From Hippasteria phrygiana (Eukaryota > Echinodermata > Asteroidea > Valvatida > Goniasteridae), in contig JAZGUH010000285.1 of NCBI GenBank assembly GCA_037893225.1, forward strand, positions 496,001-560,000: 64,000 nucleotides of DNA, given 5' to 3'. Under the pieces are notes generated by a model. It saw only the letters and a program-made list of their open reading frames with translations, was not told the DNA's origin and made no database searches. Of the stretch, positions 42,001 through 54,568 are shown piece by piece (within the stretch, counting starts at the first letter, position 1; every line of letters starts with the position of its first letter). The translations under genes and the position numbers were made by a program.

Positions 42001-45000
42001 CTATGTCTCTTCGCTGAACAGAACATAGGGCTTTTCCGCATTAATTTTTTTATGATGTCACTGCGATTTTTGCTTGCTTGTGACAAGTCTACCTACCCAC
42101 CAGGCTTCATGACAATTGGAGCTACAAATTTACATGTCTTACGAGACATTATGCCTTTGATGACGTCATTATGATGGTGCACATATTTTGCATTTTTTTT
42201 TTTACATATGTAGGACCTAACAAAGCTATTACAAAAAGAATTTTAAATTTAGCATGTTCTCTTGATGAGATATGGTTTTAAGAAACTTTGAAGTTAAAAA
42301 ACTTTAATATTACTGTAAAATCGTATGATGAAGTCATCATGACGTCACCTCAATTTTCATCTATAACACGAGCTACCATACCAACATACCTGGTTTGAAG
42401 GCAATCGGACGTACCGTTCTCTAGATATGGGCCCTTGAAAAATGCACCTTTAAGATGACGTCACATGACACGTGATGACGTCATCATGACGTCACTCTTC
42501 GGCATAAATTTTCAGCTTAGGGTCTCTGTTTGTGTTAAACCTGATTAAGATCTGAGGTTGTTTAGTGACCAAAGTGGCTCTTACAAAATTCGTGTACAAA
42601 GTCTATGGGATTTGGGATAGAACAAAAGAAATCATAGAAAATCAGCCGATGACATCATCATGACGTCACCTCGGATTTTACATGCTAGTAGCACTATCTA
42701 CCTGCCCACTAATTTTTATGACGATCGGACGTACCCTTATATGTGTTTTAAAAAAGCACATTTTTGATGACGTCATGATGACGTCACACATTTTCCCATT
42801 TATGCGAAAGAATATAGGAGCTAACAAAGCTATTACAAAAAGAATTTTGAATTTAGCATGTTCTGTTGGTGAGATATGGCTTTAAGAAACTTTTAAGTTA
42901 AAAAACTTAACAATTACTATAAAATCGTATGATGACGTCATCTTGACGTCACCTCAATTTACATCTATAACACGAGCTAGCCTACCAACATACCAGGTTT
43001 GAAGGAAATCGGACCTACCGTTCTCTAGATATAGGCCCTTGAAAAACGCACCTTTAAGATGACGTCACGTGACACGTGATGACGTCATCATGACGTCACT
43101 CTTCGACATACAATTTCAGCCTAGGGTCTATGTTTGAGGTAAGTTTGGTTAAGATCTGAGGTTTTTTAAGACCTAAAGTGCCGCGGACAAAATTCGCGTA
43201 CAAAGTCTATGGGCTTTTGGTCAGAACTAAAAGAAGAACTAGACTTCTATGTCTGTTGCAAGAACAGAACATAGGGCTTTTCCGCATTTTTTATTACATC
43301 ACTTAGAATGTTGCATAGGCTACGTTGTTCACATTTATATTTAAGTATATGTGACCAAACAAACGTTTTCAAAAAGGAATTTCGACATTTGCATGTTCCG
43401 TGGAAGAGATATGGCTTAAAAGTTGGAAAATTTAAACAAAGCTATAAAATCATCGTGACGTCACATCAATTTTCATCTGTAATGCTAGTTGGCCTACTAG
43501 CATACTAGGAATGGATGCAATCTTAAGTACAGTTCTCTAGATATAGGACCTTAAAATATGCACCTTTAAGATGATGTCATGTGACCCATGATGACGTCAT
43601 CACGACGGCACTTGTCAAAGCAAATATTTGCAACGTGGTCTTGGCCTGTCAAGATTGAAGTCAATCTGATCAACGACAGTATAAAATTTAAATAGCACAA
43701 TGAAATTTGAAACATTTACAAATTCTGAGGTTGTTTAGTGACCAAAGTGTCCCGTACAAAATTCGTGTACAAAGTCTATGGGATTTGGGATAAAACTAAA
43801 AATTCATAGAAAATCAGCCGATGACGTCATCATGACGTCACTTTGGATTTTACATGCTAGTGGCATTATCTACCTACCCAGTAATTTTTATGACGATCGG
43901 ACATACCCTTATATGTGTTTCAAAAAAGCCAATTTTTGATGACGTCATGATGACGTCACACATTTTTCCCATTCATGTGAAAGAATATAGGAGCTAACAA
44001 AGCTATTCCAAAAAGAATTTTTGATTTAGCATGTTCTGTTGATAAGATATGGCTTTAAGAAACTTTAAGGTTCAAAAACTTTAAAATTACTATAAAATCG
44101 TATGATGACGTCATCATGACGTCACGTCAATTTTCATCTATAACACGTGGTGGTCCACCAACATACCAGGTTTAAAGGCAATCGGACCTACGGCTCTCTA
44201 GATATGGGCCCTTGAAAAATCATCTTTAAGATGACGTCACGTGACATGTGATGACGTCATCATGACGTAAAAGTTCGCCACACATTGTGAGCAGTTGGGG
44301 TAAGTGTCTGCCAAGTTTAAAAGTACCCAAAGTGGCCGGTAAGAAAGAAAACGTTTACAATGCTATGGGCAATGTTCTAGCGACTTGAAAAACATTTTTT
44401 TTTATTACGTCATCATGACGTCACACAATTTTCGCTTTTTAGGGCATATCTTTGAGACATACCAAAGCTATAACAAAAAGATTTTTGAAAATATCTTGTT
44501 TTGTTCGCTAGATATATTGAAAAGAATGTTGCGATTAAAAAAATAAAAAAATTCACCGACTTGAAAAAAGACTACAAATCAATTCTTTTTATAAACAGCA
44601 TGCACATTTAAGCCATGGTTATCTGCCCTTCCCAGAATTCCTTTGTGTTATATTGAATTTGGTCTAAATTTTGAAATGGCTGTTATTTCTTACTTGGGTG
44701 AGCCACGATCATGAAATTTTGGAATTACGTACAGAAAAATTCAATGTATACATTTTTGTAATCGGATTGACCCTTACATGCGTTAAAAAAAAAGATTTGT
44801 TGATGACGTCATCATGACGTCACACAATGTTCGCCTTTTAGGGCATATCTTTGAGACATACCAAAGCTATAACAAAAATAATTTTGAAAATATCTTGTTT
44901 TGTTCGCTAGATATATTGTAAAGAATGTTACGATTTTAAAACTTCAAAAATTCAGCGACTTGAAAAAAGACTAGAAATAAACCCCTTTTATAAACAGCAA

Positions 45001-45700
45001 GCACATTTAAGCCATGGTTATCTGCCCTTCCCAGAATTCCTTTGTGTTATATTGAATTTGGTCAAAATTTTGAAATGACTGTTATTTCTGACTTGAGTGA
45101 GCCACGATCATGAAATTTTGGAATTAGGTAGAGAAAAATTCAATGTATACATTTTTGTAATCGGATTGACCCTGACATGCGTTAAAAAAAACCAACATTT
45201 TTGATGATGTCATCTTGACGTCACACAATTTTTCTATTTTAGGATATATCTCTGAGACATACCAAAGCTATAACAAAAAGAATTTTGAAAAAATCTTGTT
45301 TCGTTCGCTAGATATATTGAAAAGAATGTAACGATTTTGAAAATTCAAAAATTCATAAAAAATCACGTGATGACGTCATCATGACGTCACTCTTCGGCAT
45401 ACAATTTCAGCTTAGGGTCTATGTTTGTGTTAAGTCTGATTAAGATCTGATGTTGTTTAGTGACCAAAGTGCCGCGCACAAAATTCGTGTACAAAGTCTA
45501 TGGGATTTTGGTCAGAACTAAAAGAAGAAGAAGAAGAAGAAGAAAAAAAAAAAAATCAGAACAAAAACAAAGCCTTTTCCGAAGGATTTCGGAAAAGCCA
45601 AAAAGAAGAAGAAGAAGAAGAAGAAGGAAGAAAAAAAAATCAGAACAAAAACAAGGCCTTTTCCGACTGACTCTGTCGGAAAAGCCAATTAGGAGCACAA
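42001..45700. repeat. CRE-palindrome repeat block
   Basis: Irregular tandem of related segments, each with words such as aaagctattacaaaaagaatttt, gctagatatattg and caagtctatggg joined by clusters of TGACGTCA. By hand I count about 29 perfect TGACGTCA palindromes between 42161 and 45400, often paired as gatgacgtcatcatgacgtc. The block is bounded by cagaacatagggcttttccgc (42019, again at 43266) and by gccttttccga...tcggaaaagcc hairpins near 45570 and 45655. TGACGTCA is the full CRE site bound by CREB/ATF proteins; whether it acts here is unknown. Confidence 0.85.
45525..45632. repeat. Two GAA microsatellites
   Basis: AGAAGAAGAAG runs ending in poly-A at about 45525-45555 and 45604-45640, inside a local duplication. 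Confidence 0.92.
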
Positions 45701-45767
45701 TTGACCCCAGTGGCATATCCAGCGGGGGATTTGAGGCATCATCAAAAAACAAAAAGAAATAGTGTTT

Positions 45768-46220
45768 TTAAGACGATTGAGACGTTGTTTGACACTTGAG
45801 ATTTTTAACAAACATTCCTAATGAGCATACCACAAAATCCGTACGAAAAGTTATAAGAAGTTTTTCCCAAAGTCGGGGAAAAACATGTATTGGATTATAA
45901 TGTAGCAGCTCAGTACGAGAAGTAAAATGGATAAACCTCAAATCGTCAACATGTCTAGCAGTGACGTGCACGTTATCAGTATTAAACGCTGGATGTAATT
46001 TCACGGTAGACTTGGCCTTGGCCACAAATGAAAGTAACAAATATTCTGTCTGGGATTTTAGTGAGCACCAGTTAAGTATCCTTAGCCGATTATCAGACGT
46101 CATTTCCATTCTTCGCTGTCCTAGAATTAAACGAGAGGCTCTTCTTTGATTTTTTTCAACATCGTCAATGGACTTTTGTGAATACAAATTCCCCACTGGC
46201 AAGGCATATTCTAAAATGGG
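45768..46220 (-). pseudogene. LINE reverse transcriptase, C-terminal fragment
   Basis: A 144-codon frame on the - strand, extendable upstream as ILEYA before LPVGNLYSQKS. IDDVEKNQRRASRLI, RLRILNWCSLKSQTEYLLL and a long tail fit the end of a non-LTR retrotransposon ORF2 of a type different from that at 31018. No catalytic residues remain. Confidence 0.75.
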
Positions 46221-46575
46221 TAAGATGAGCGACTTCTTCTTCTTGTGTTATCTGTCTTTCGACAGGTTCGTATCCCCATCTCAAAACCTTCTGTCCAAAG
46301 TCTTTTGTCTAAGATCTTCATAATTATTTTCCTTCACCATGTCCAACATGGCCAACCTTGGTCTTCCCCTAGACTTCTTTCCTTCCATCCGTCCTTCAAT
46401 CACCTTTTTCAATAAACACTCGTGCCTGAGGGTACGGTATATGTCCTATCCATGAGCGACAAAAACGAGTACGTATGAAAGAGCATCTTATTTGCCCGAG
46501 TGGTAATATATTTAACATGACAACGGTCATAGCCGCGGTTTGAAAGAGACCACCTGGCCGGTTGACGTCAATACC

Positions 46576-47119
46576 ACAGATATCAAAAGAATAAATAAAT
46601 AGATCGGAAGCGCGTAAATTACGCGCGTTTTGCCTGGGCACCGCCATTAGTCACGTGAACAGGGCTAAAAATGTAATAGGTGTGAGAGTGATTAAAATCG
46701 ATTTTTTGGCCTAAAGAGATGAAACTTTCTATTGCAAGGCTCGTCAGCAAACGAATGTGCAGTTACCTCTTTAGGCGAAATCCTAAGTTTCTACCTCGGC
46801 TTCATGTTTCCTGAACTGTGGAAATCGCCGCCAAAAAGACAAGCGGTAAGGGAGAATTTTACTTGAGCTGCGTGCGGCAAAATTAATTTTTCTATTACGT
46901 CCGTTGCCTCTAATTACTTCACAAAATGCATTTTTTCTTGCTCGTCACCCTGCTCACGTAACTTTTTAGCGCTTCCATGCACAACAATAAAATTATCTAC
47001 ACAATGAATGGTGCGCGCGCACGCACTTCCGATCTAGTTTATTTATTCTTCTGATATCTATGGTGCCAACCCCATAGATCAGAAGAATAAATAAACTGGA
47101 TCGGAAGCGCGTATAATAC
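46576..47119. repeat. Inverted-repeat element plus hairpin
   Basis: The word agaataaataaa(t/c)...gatcggaagcgcg occurs at 46580-46615, inverted at 47020-47063, and again in direct orientation at 47072-47119. Copies two and three make a hairpin with an 8-bp spacer; copies one and two could be TIRs of a 490-bp element. Confidence 0.7.
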
Positions 47120-47860
47120 GGTTCCATTCCACTAAATACGGCGCTCACAGTAAAAAAACACAAAATCAGACAGAAAGAGCGCCGCCTGTACCCGCTCAGG
47201 AGTATTAAGGTGGCAATGTGTTTTTCACTGCAAATTGAAGATTAAGACTCCTAGGATAATTTTCTTTTCAATTTTACTAGAGTTGACCGAATTATTTATT
47301 TGTATACTCCCCTCCCCAAACCACCCCTAAAATGGTGGCCCATCTCTGGGCCCGGGTCAAAATGTAGCCCCCGCCTCTAATAAATAAATTGGCAACGAGC
47401 AGGGGGGCGGGTTTCGACCCCCCAAAATCCCCCCTTCTGGATCCTCCCCTGCCCCAACCCCAAAGTCAAATCCTACCAGTGCGCCACTTAATACTGGGCA
47501 GAGGTGGGGAACACCGAGAGGATCGAATTTCCCTTGACAATAATTATACTGAATGCTCAATAAAAGAAAAGAAAAGAAACATATAGAAATGTATAATTGC
47601 GGGCACAGACATGGGTGCATATTCTAAGAAGTCGAAGCTTGAAACATAATAATAATAATAAATAGAAATATTAAGTAGAGAAAAGCCCAAACGACGAGAC
47701 AGACAAAACATCCTTTGATTTGTTCCGTATACCTTTAGAGTTTATGAATCAAAAGGTATGCATTATGGTGTTATGACTGCTATAAAAAGTTATGTGATGT
47801 TGACCAAGCTTTCAGGTGCCGGATTCACCGGGGCCCCACACCTCGGCTTACTGGCTCCCA
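47120..47860. other. No gene recognised
   Basis: Unique DNA with C-rich stretches near 47310 and 47400-47460. Confidence 0.4.
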
Positions 47861-47943
47861 TGTAGCACTCTTCAGAGCTCAGATTCTGGTCCATCACAGC
47901 ACATGTAGCACTCTTCAGAGCTCAGATTCTGGTCCATCACAGA
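47861..47943. repeat. Direct repeat, two copies of about 41 bp
   Basis: Two adjacent copies of catgtagcactcttcagagc...tggtccatcacag. Confidence 0.9.
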
Positions 47944-49610
47944 CAGATCAGATCCCGGTCAATCACACCTCCGTCCCCACCCATCCATATAACCCGAAGG
48001 TCAAGCACCATAAAAGGAAGGAACATGGCGACACCCTAAGCCTTGACTGCCGAGCCAGCCAAACGTGCCATGAACCTGAATGCAGATGCTTACCTACACT
48101 TCTCGAGCGGTCCCAGGGCTGCACTTTTGCTTAAACCCCTGTCACACCTACCGCGATCAGCCGGCGACCACTTTGCGCTCCCGGACTGTGAACATTTTCA
48201 CCAAAGCGCAGTGACATCGCCGACAGTTGTGAAATCCATGACACCAGGGGCGTATTTCACTAACGCTTTGCGATCATCGCAAATGCCGAAATCGCTCGCT
48301 AAATGTAAAACCCATGGCAACTTAGCGATGAATTTTGAAGAACGATTTCACTAATACTTGCGATGAATTTGTTCATCGCAAATAATCAAGTTAGCGATTG
48401 ATATTTTGCGATGCGTTATTAGTGTCCGCAAAGTCTATTTTTCATCGCAAAAAAACATTTTCCCCATTTTTATTCACATAAGTTGGACGACGTTTTGTAA
48501 ATATGGCGAGCTCTTTAGAGAGAGGGTGTTCCGAGATAAAACTAACCCATTTGATACTTACAGCGACAAGAAAATGCACAAGTATTATCACTTTAGAAGA
48601 AATGGCGTTGCGGCGGGTTAGATATGTTAGATTCCCTATCTTAGAGAAGTCAAGCGATTGACGCAACAACCAAGTGTTTGACTGTTTGTAGCTCTGTGTG
48701 TTTTTTTTTCGCGACTGGATGTGTCTATATACAACTACCTCGGAACATCACGGCATTTCTGAGGCAAGTACCTGTCGGATCATTCACAGGGTGGTACAAG
48801 TCTTTGTTGGCATGAGAGACTGAAAACATTTGCTCAGCAAAAAATCAGCTTTGTAATGACATAGGGGCCTATTGGGAAAATTACCGGAATTAAGGGGCTG
48901 TGAAGTGCTGGGAAACACATTTACATACAAAGTTTGAAAATGCAATCAAAACTAAGTTTCTTTTTAGTTGTTTCTTTCGCGGGAAAAAATATGCATACGT
49001 GTTGCATACAAGTGACGTACACGCGCGGGCGAATCGCAAGCTCGCGTGTGGTTTCGGGTTACATTCATCATTGATCTTATTATAAACGGAGATCAATGGG
49101 TTACGTGTTGCGGGAATCCGGTTTTGGCGACCTGCGCATGCTCGAACACATTCCCACGGGTATTCTACGTGATTCAGCCTCGTACAATACATTTCTTATC
49201 CAACAGCGATGGATTTGGTGAAACGAAAAAAACGACGCAATCGCAACGGCGATGGATTTGCGGCTAGCGATGAGTTTGCTGGATGAATAGCGATTAACGA
49301 CTAGCTTAACCACTCGGCCACTGAGCTGTTACTACTGGAGAGCACTCTTTAAACCTATTGAAACAAAGAAGAAACTACACGGCGGCTGTACAATACCCGA
49401 ACATGGTTGAATGAACACCATTAAGAATCACACCACTGTTATAATCCGTCTCTTCCCATCCACGTGGCTTTATAACTGTAGGTTGTTTGAAAATGAAAAG
49501 AAACAGAAAATGCCGAAAATGATCATGTCGACCATGGGCGGCGATCCCGGTGGGACGGGGAACGCGTCCCCGAATATTTTCGGAGAGGGGTCAGCTATGG
49601 CAGTACAAAC
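47944..49610. other. No gene recognised; degenerate gcgat-rich segments
   Basis: Segments at 48247-48440 and 49200-49290 are rich in gcgat/atcgc words that can fold on themselves, probably decayed repeats. At 49297-49326 the - strand reads GGCCGAGTGGTTAAGC, the A-box region of a Ser- or Leu-type tRNA, without the rest of a tRNA. Confidence 0.4.
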
Positions 49611-50326
49611 AATGCGTCCGACTTCGGTTAGGAAGATATATTGAGGGTTGGAATTTCTTCGTGGACGTTTCTATATTAATGCTTTCAGTGGAATTGTAAA
49701 ATCCTTGAGTAGTTCTCCAACATTAAAAGCTATAATAATTCAGACTAAATCTTAAGCTTACTTTAAAACTATACGAGTTCATCTCATTCGAACTTGGATC
49801 AGGTGATTCAATAACGAAAAGCTGCTTTCTGCGGCTTAAAAATGTTTATTCCATAGGTTTATCCAGTTAGGCATCCTGGCCGCGTGGAAGTCCTGTTGTT
49901 TCAGTAATATGCAAATGCAAAAGTCTAAAAGGTAAAACAATTCAGAGTCTCGGGTGTTAGCTAACCAATATATACCATGGGGCCATTCACAAGTAGGACA
50001 CAAATCTACAACATTCGACATCAAGTCATGCAAGTAAAAGGTAAAAGATCACATTTTCAGGTCCCAAAGAGATTTGAAGTCGGGTCGCGAGATTCACTAG
50101 TGATTAGGACACTGAAATCGACAACATTCGACATCAAGTACTGTTATTCAAGTAAAACGTAAAAATATGCTTTTTAGGTCCCACCGAGATTTGAACTCGG
50201 ATCGCGAGATTCAAAGTCTCGAGTGCTAACCATTACACCATGGGGCCATTTACAGAAATTAGGACACTGAAATCGAACACATTCGACATCAGGTGATTCA
50301 AGTGAAAGGCAAAACAGAAACATTTT
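49611..50326. repeat. Right array edge, rearranged partial unit
   Basis: Holds an Arg 3'-half relic at 49611-49667 (+, loop still CTTCGGT), a 10-bp Arg 5' stub at 49878-49887 joined directly to agtcctgttg, a Gln 5'-half relic at 49941-49984 (-), a Gln 3'-half relic at 50059-50100 (-), and one full tRNA. Confidence 0.88.
50176..50247 (-). tRNA. tRNA-Gln-TTG: tRNA-Gln(UUG)
   Basis: 72 bp; anticodon loop CTTTGAA; A and B boxes intact; T5 about 12 bp downstream. The tRNA body is identical to the left-array UUG consensus. Confidence 0.94.
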
Positions 50327-50388
50327 GAGATTTGAACTCGGATCGCGAGATTCAGAGTCTCGAGTGCTAACCATTACACCATGGGGCC
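50327..50388 (-). pseudogene. tRNA-Gln(CUG), 3'-truncated
   Basis: The 11 bp holding the 3' acceptor strand (caggtcccacc) are deleted: acatttt runs straight into gagatttg. Anticodon CUG and both internal boxes remain. A pseudogene at the array edge. Confidence 0.9.
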
Positions 50389-50836
50389 ATTCGCAATTAT
50401 GACACAAATCCACAACTTTCGACATCAAGTCCAATTCCGCGTACAGATTTAAATTCAGTTGAAGAGTTTGGTGGCGGGGTGCATCTCGGTGCTTCGGTGC
50501 AACAGAATTCAAATAAAATTGTGATGTGGTTTCTTAAACAAGATTTGCAAAACATCAACCAGAAAAGGTACATACCACACCCTCACCACGATGCGAAAGT
50601 ATCGGCAAAAAAATACATCGACCAATCAAATGAATAGGCAATTGTAAAATCCTTTGTTTAACCCACACTTGAGTTGTTCTCCAACATTAGAAGCAATAAT
50701 AATTCAGACTTAATCTTAAGCTGACCTTAAAACTACGAGTTTTTTATTCGAACTTGGATCACGTGATTCAGTAACGAAAAGCTCCTTTTGCAGCTTAAAC
50801 CTTCTTATTCCATAGGTTTATCCAGTTATTCAACCT

Positions 50837-50909
50837 GGCCGCGTGGCCTAATGGATAAGGCGTCCGACTTCGGATCGGAAGATTGAGGGTTCGAATCCCT
50901 TCGTGGTCG
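50837..50909 (+). tRNA. tRNA-Arg-TCG: tRNA-Arg(UCG)
   Basis: 73 bp. Same as the left-array gene except CGTGGTC in the 3' acceptor strand, which makes a G5:U68 wobble. Consensus A and B boxes; T5 terminator directly after. Confidence 0.95.
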
Positions 50910-51773
50910 GTTTTTATTGCAGTGTATTGCATGATTAACTTGGTTCCGAAGTTTGTACATGCGTGTATGCAGTTGCTCAATTATTTTTCCCAGAAGAAGG
51001 TTGAATTTAGCCGCGTGGCCTCGTACGAGACAATGTGCCCGACTTCGGATCTGACGGTTTGATCTACCCCAAAAACAAGAGCTGAGAGTCATTTGTGAAG
51101 TGTCAGGATCGTGTACGTGGTTATCGGTAATACAGGTATGATATACATGTAACCCCTTAAGTCGTGTGTTCCGAACATGGGCCTGCCAGAAAAATGTCTC
51201 CGATTTTGATAATCTGATGGTAGAGTAGAGATAGTGAATAAAATATACCCAGGACATTTTATAGGGTTTCTAGAGCACGATTTTCTGCTTTAGAATTTTC
51301 TGCTTTCTATTTCATGGAAACAGTAAGCAGTAATAATACTAGACAATGCGTCCGACTTAGGATAGGAAGATATATTGAGGGTTCGAATCCCTTCGTGTAC
51401 GTTTTGATGTTTATGCTTTCAGTGGAGTGGAAGTGAAGACTGACCCAAAATATACCTATGTTGACAAAACGTCAGTTGATTTTGTGAAGTCCTGTTGTTT
51501 CAGTAATATGCAATGCAAAAGTCTAAAAGGTAAAACAATTCAGAGTCTCGGGTGTTAGCTAACCAATATATACCATGGGGCCATTCAGAATTAGGACACA
51601 AATCTACAACATTCGACATCAAGTCATGCAAGTAAAAGGTAAAAGATCACATTTTCAGGTCCCAAAGAGATTTGAAGTCGGGTCGCGAGATTCACTAGTG
51701 ATTAGGACACTGAAATCGACAACATTCGACATCAAGTACTGTTATTCAAGTAAAACGTAAAAATATGCTTTTT

Positions 51774-51845
51774 AGGTCCCACCGAGATTTGAACTCGGAT
51801 CGCGAGATTCAAAGTCTCGAGTGCTAACCATTACACCATGGGGCC
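51774..51845 (-). tRNA. tRNA-Gln-TTG: tRNA-Gln(UUG)
   Basis: Intact; anticodon loop CTTTGAA, T-loop TTCAAAT. Confidence 0.94.
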
Positions 51846-51925
51846 ATTTACAGAAATTAGGACACTGAAATCGAACACATTCGACATCAGGTGATTCAAG
51901 TGAAAGGCAAAACAGAAACATTTTC

Positions 51926-51997
51926 AGGTCCCACCGAGATTTGAACTCGGATCGCGAGATTCAGAGTCTCGAGTGCTAACCATTACACCATGGGGCC
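51926..51997 (-). tRNA. tRNA-Gln-CTG: tRNA-Gln(CUG)
   Basis: Anticodon loop CTCTGAA and an intact T-loop TTCAAAT, unlike the left-array CUG copies. TTTT lies about 20 bp downstream. The first complete, plausible CUG gene of the right array. Confidence 0.94.
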
Positions 51998-52812
51998 ATT
52001 CGCAATTGGGACACAAATCCACAACTTTCGACATCAAGTCCAATTCCGCGTACAGATTTAAATTCAGTTGAAGAGTTTGGTGGCGGGGTGCATCTCGGTG
52101 CTTCGGTGCAACAGAATTCAAATAGAATTGTGATGTGGTTTCTTAAACAAGATTTGCAAAACATCAACCAGAAAAGGTACATACCACACCCTCACCACGA
52201 TGCGAAAGTATCGGCAAAAAAATACATCGACCAATCAAATGAATAGGGAATTGTAAAATCCTTTGTTTAACCCACACTTGAGTTGTTCTCTAACATTAGA
52301 AGCAATAATAATTCAGACTTAATCTTAAGCTTACCTTAAAACTTAGAATAACTTAGAAACAGTAAGCAGTAATAATACTAGACAATGCGTCCGACTTAGG
52401 ATAGGAAGATATATTGAGGGTTCGAATCCCTTCGTGTACGTTTTGATGTTTATGCTTTCAGTGGAGTGGAAGTGAAGACTGACCCAAAATATACCTATGT
52501 TGACAAAACGTCAGTTGATTTTGTGAAGTCCTGTTGTTTCAGTAATATGCAATGCAAAAGTCTAAAAGGTAAAACAATTCAGAGTCTCGGGTGTTAGCTA
52601 ACCAATATATACCATGGGGCCATTCAGAATTAGGACACAAATCTACAACATTCGACATCAAGTCATGCAAGTAAAAGGTAAAAGATCACATTTTCAGGTC
52701 CCAAAGAGATTTGAAGTCGGGTCGCGAGATTCACTAGTGATTAGGACACTGAAATCGACAACATTCGACATCAAGTACTGTTATTCAAGTAAAACGTAAA
52801 AATATGCTTTTT

Positions 52813-52884
52813 AGGTCCCACCGAGATTTGAACTCGGATCGCGAGATTCAAAGTCTCGAGTGCTAACCATTACACCATGGGGCC
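52813..52884 (-). tRNA. tRNA-Gln-TTG: tRNA-Gln(UUG)
   Basis: Intact copy in unit R2. Confidence 0.94.
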
Positions 52885-52965
52885 ATTTACAGAAATTAGG
52901 ACACTGAAATCGAACACATTCGACATCAGGTGATTCAAGTGAAAGGCAAAACAGAATACATTTTC

Positions 52966-53037
52966 AGGTCCCACCGAGATTTGAACTCGGATCGCGAGAT
53001 TCAGAGTCTCGAGTGCTAACCATTACACCATGGGGCC
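52966..53037 (-). tRNA. tRNA-Gln-CTG: tRNA-Gln(CUG)
   Basis: Intact; C56 present. Confidence 0.94.
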
Positions 53038-53486
53038 ATTCGCAATTGGGACACAAATCCACAACTTTCGACATCAAGTCCAATTCCGCGTACAGATTTA
53101 AATTCAGTTGAAGAGTTTGGTGGCGGGGTGCATCTCGGTGCTTCGGTGCAACAGAATTCAAATAGAATTGTGATGTGGTTTCTTAAACAAGATTTGCAAA
53201 ACATCAACCAGAAAAGGTACATACCACACCCTCACCACGATGCGAAAGTATCGGCAAAAAAATACATTGACCAATCAAATGAATAGGCAATTGTAAAATC
53301 CTTTGTTTAACCCACACTTGAGTTGTTCTCTAACATTAGAAGCAATAATAATTCAGACTTAATCTTAAGCTTACCTTAAAACTACGAGTTTTTTATTCGA
53401 ACTTGGATCACGTGATTCAGTAACGAAAAGCTCCTTTCTGCAGCTTAAACATTTCTATTCCATAGGTTTATCTAGTTATTCAACCT

Positions 53487-53559
53487 GGCCGCGTGGCCTA
53501 ATGGATAAGGCGTCCGACTTCGGATCGGAAGATTGAGGGTTCGAATCCCTTCGTGGTCG
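53487..53559 (+). tRNA. tRNA-Arg-TCG: tRNA-Arg(UCG)
   Basis: Intact copy in unit R3, with T5 terminator. Confidence 0.95.
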
Positions 53560-54415
53560 GTTTTTATTGCAGTGTATTGCATGATTAACTTGGTTCCGAA
53601 GTTTGTACATGCAGTTGCTCAATTCTTTTTCCCAGAAGAAGGTTGAATTTAGCCGCGTGGCCTCGTACGAGACAATGTGCCCGACTTCGGATCTGACGGT
53701 TTGATCTACCCCAAAAACAAGAGCTGAGAGTCATTTGTGAAGTGTCAGGATCGTGTACGTGGTTATCGGTAATACAGGTATGATATACATGTAACCCCTT
53801 AAGTCGTGTGTTCCGAACATGGGCCTGCCAGAAAAATGTCTCCGATTTTGATAATCTGATGGTAGAGTAGAGATAGTGAATAAAATATACCCAGGACATT
53901 TTATAGGGTTTCTAGAGCACGATTTTCTGCTTTAGAATTTTCTGCTTTCTATTTCATGGAAACAGTAAGCAGTAATAATACTAGACAATGCGTCCGACTT
54001 AGGATAGGAAGATATATTGAGGGTTCGAATCCCTTCGTGTACGTTTTGATGTTTATGCTTTCAGTGGAGTGGAAGTGAAGACTGACCCAAAATATACCTA
54101 TGTTGACAAAACGTCAGTTGATTTTGTGAAGTCCTGTTGTTTCAGTAATATGCAATGCAAAAGTCTAAAAGGTAAAACAATTCAGAGTCTCGGGTGTTAG
54201 CTAACCAATATATACCATGGGGCCATTCAGAATTAGGACACAAATCTACAACATTCGACATCAAGTCATGCAAGTAAAAGGTAAAAGATCACATTTTCAG
54301 GTCCCAAAGAGATTTGAAGTCGGGTCGCGAGATTCACTAGTGATTAGGACACTGAAATCGACAACATTCGACATCAAGTACTGTTATTCAAGTAAAACGT
54401 AAAAATATGCTTTTT

Positions 54416-54487
54416 AGGTCCCACCGAGATTTGAACTCGGATCGCGAGATTCAAAGTCTCGAGTGCTAACCATTACACCATGGGGCC
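54416..54487 (-). tRNA. tRNA-Gln-TTG: tRNA-Gln(UUG)
   Basis: Intact copy in unit R3. Confidence 0.94.
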
Positions 54488-54568
54488 ATTTACAGAAATT
54501 AGGACACTGAAATCGAACACATTCGACATCAGGTGATTCAAGTGAAAGGCAAAACAGAATACATTTTC

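Larger units (their letters stand above)
50327..51925. repeat. Right array unit R1 (long)
   Basis: Relics: Arg-derived 51009-51068 (+), Arg 3'-half with TAG 51348-51401 (+), Gln 5'-half 51539-51582 (-), Gln 3'-half 51657-51698 (-). Confidence 0.93.
51926..52965. repeat. Right array unit R2 (short, no Arg gene)
   Basis: About 565 bp are missing relative to long units; the junction at 52340-52357 carries filler TTAGAATAACTTAG. Relics: Arg 3'-half with TAG 52387-52440, Gln 5'-half 52578-52621, Gln 3'-half 52696-52737. Confidence 0.93.
52966..54568. repeat. Right array unit R3 (long)
   Basis: Relics: Arg-derived 53651-53711, Arg 3'-half with TAG 53990-54043, Gln 5'-half 54181-54224, Gln 3'-half 54299-54340. 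Carries the gaattttctgctttctattt version upstream of the TAG relic. Confidence 0.93.
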
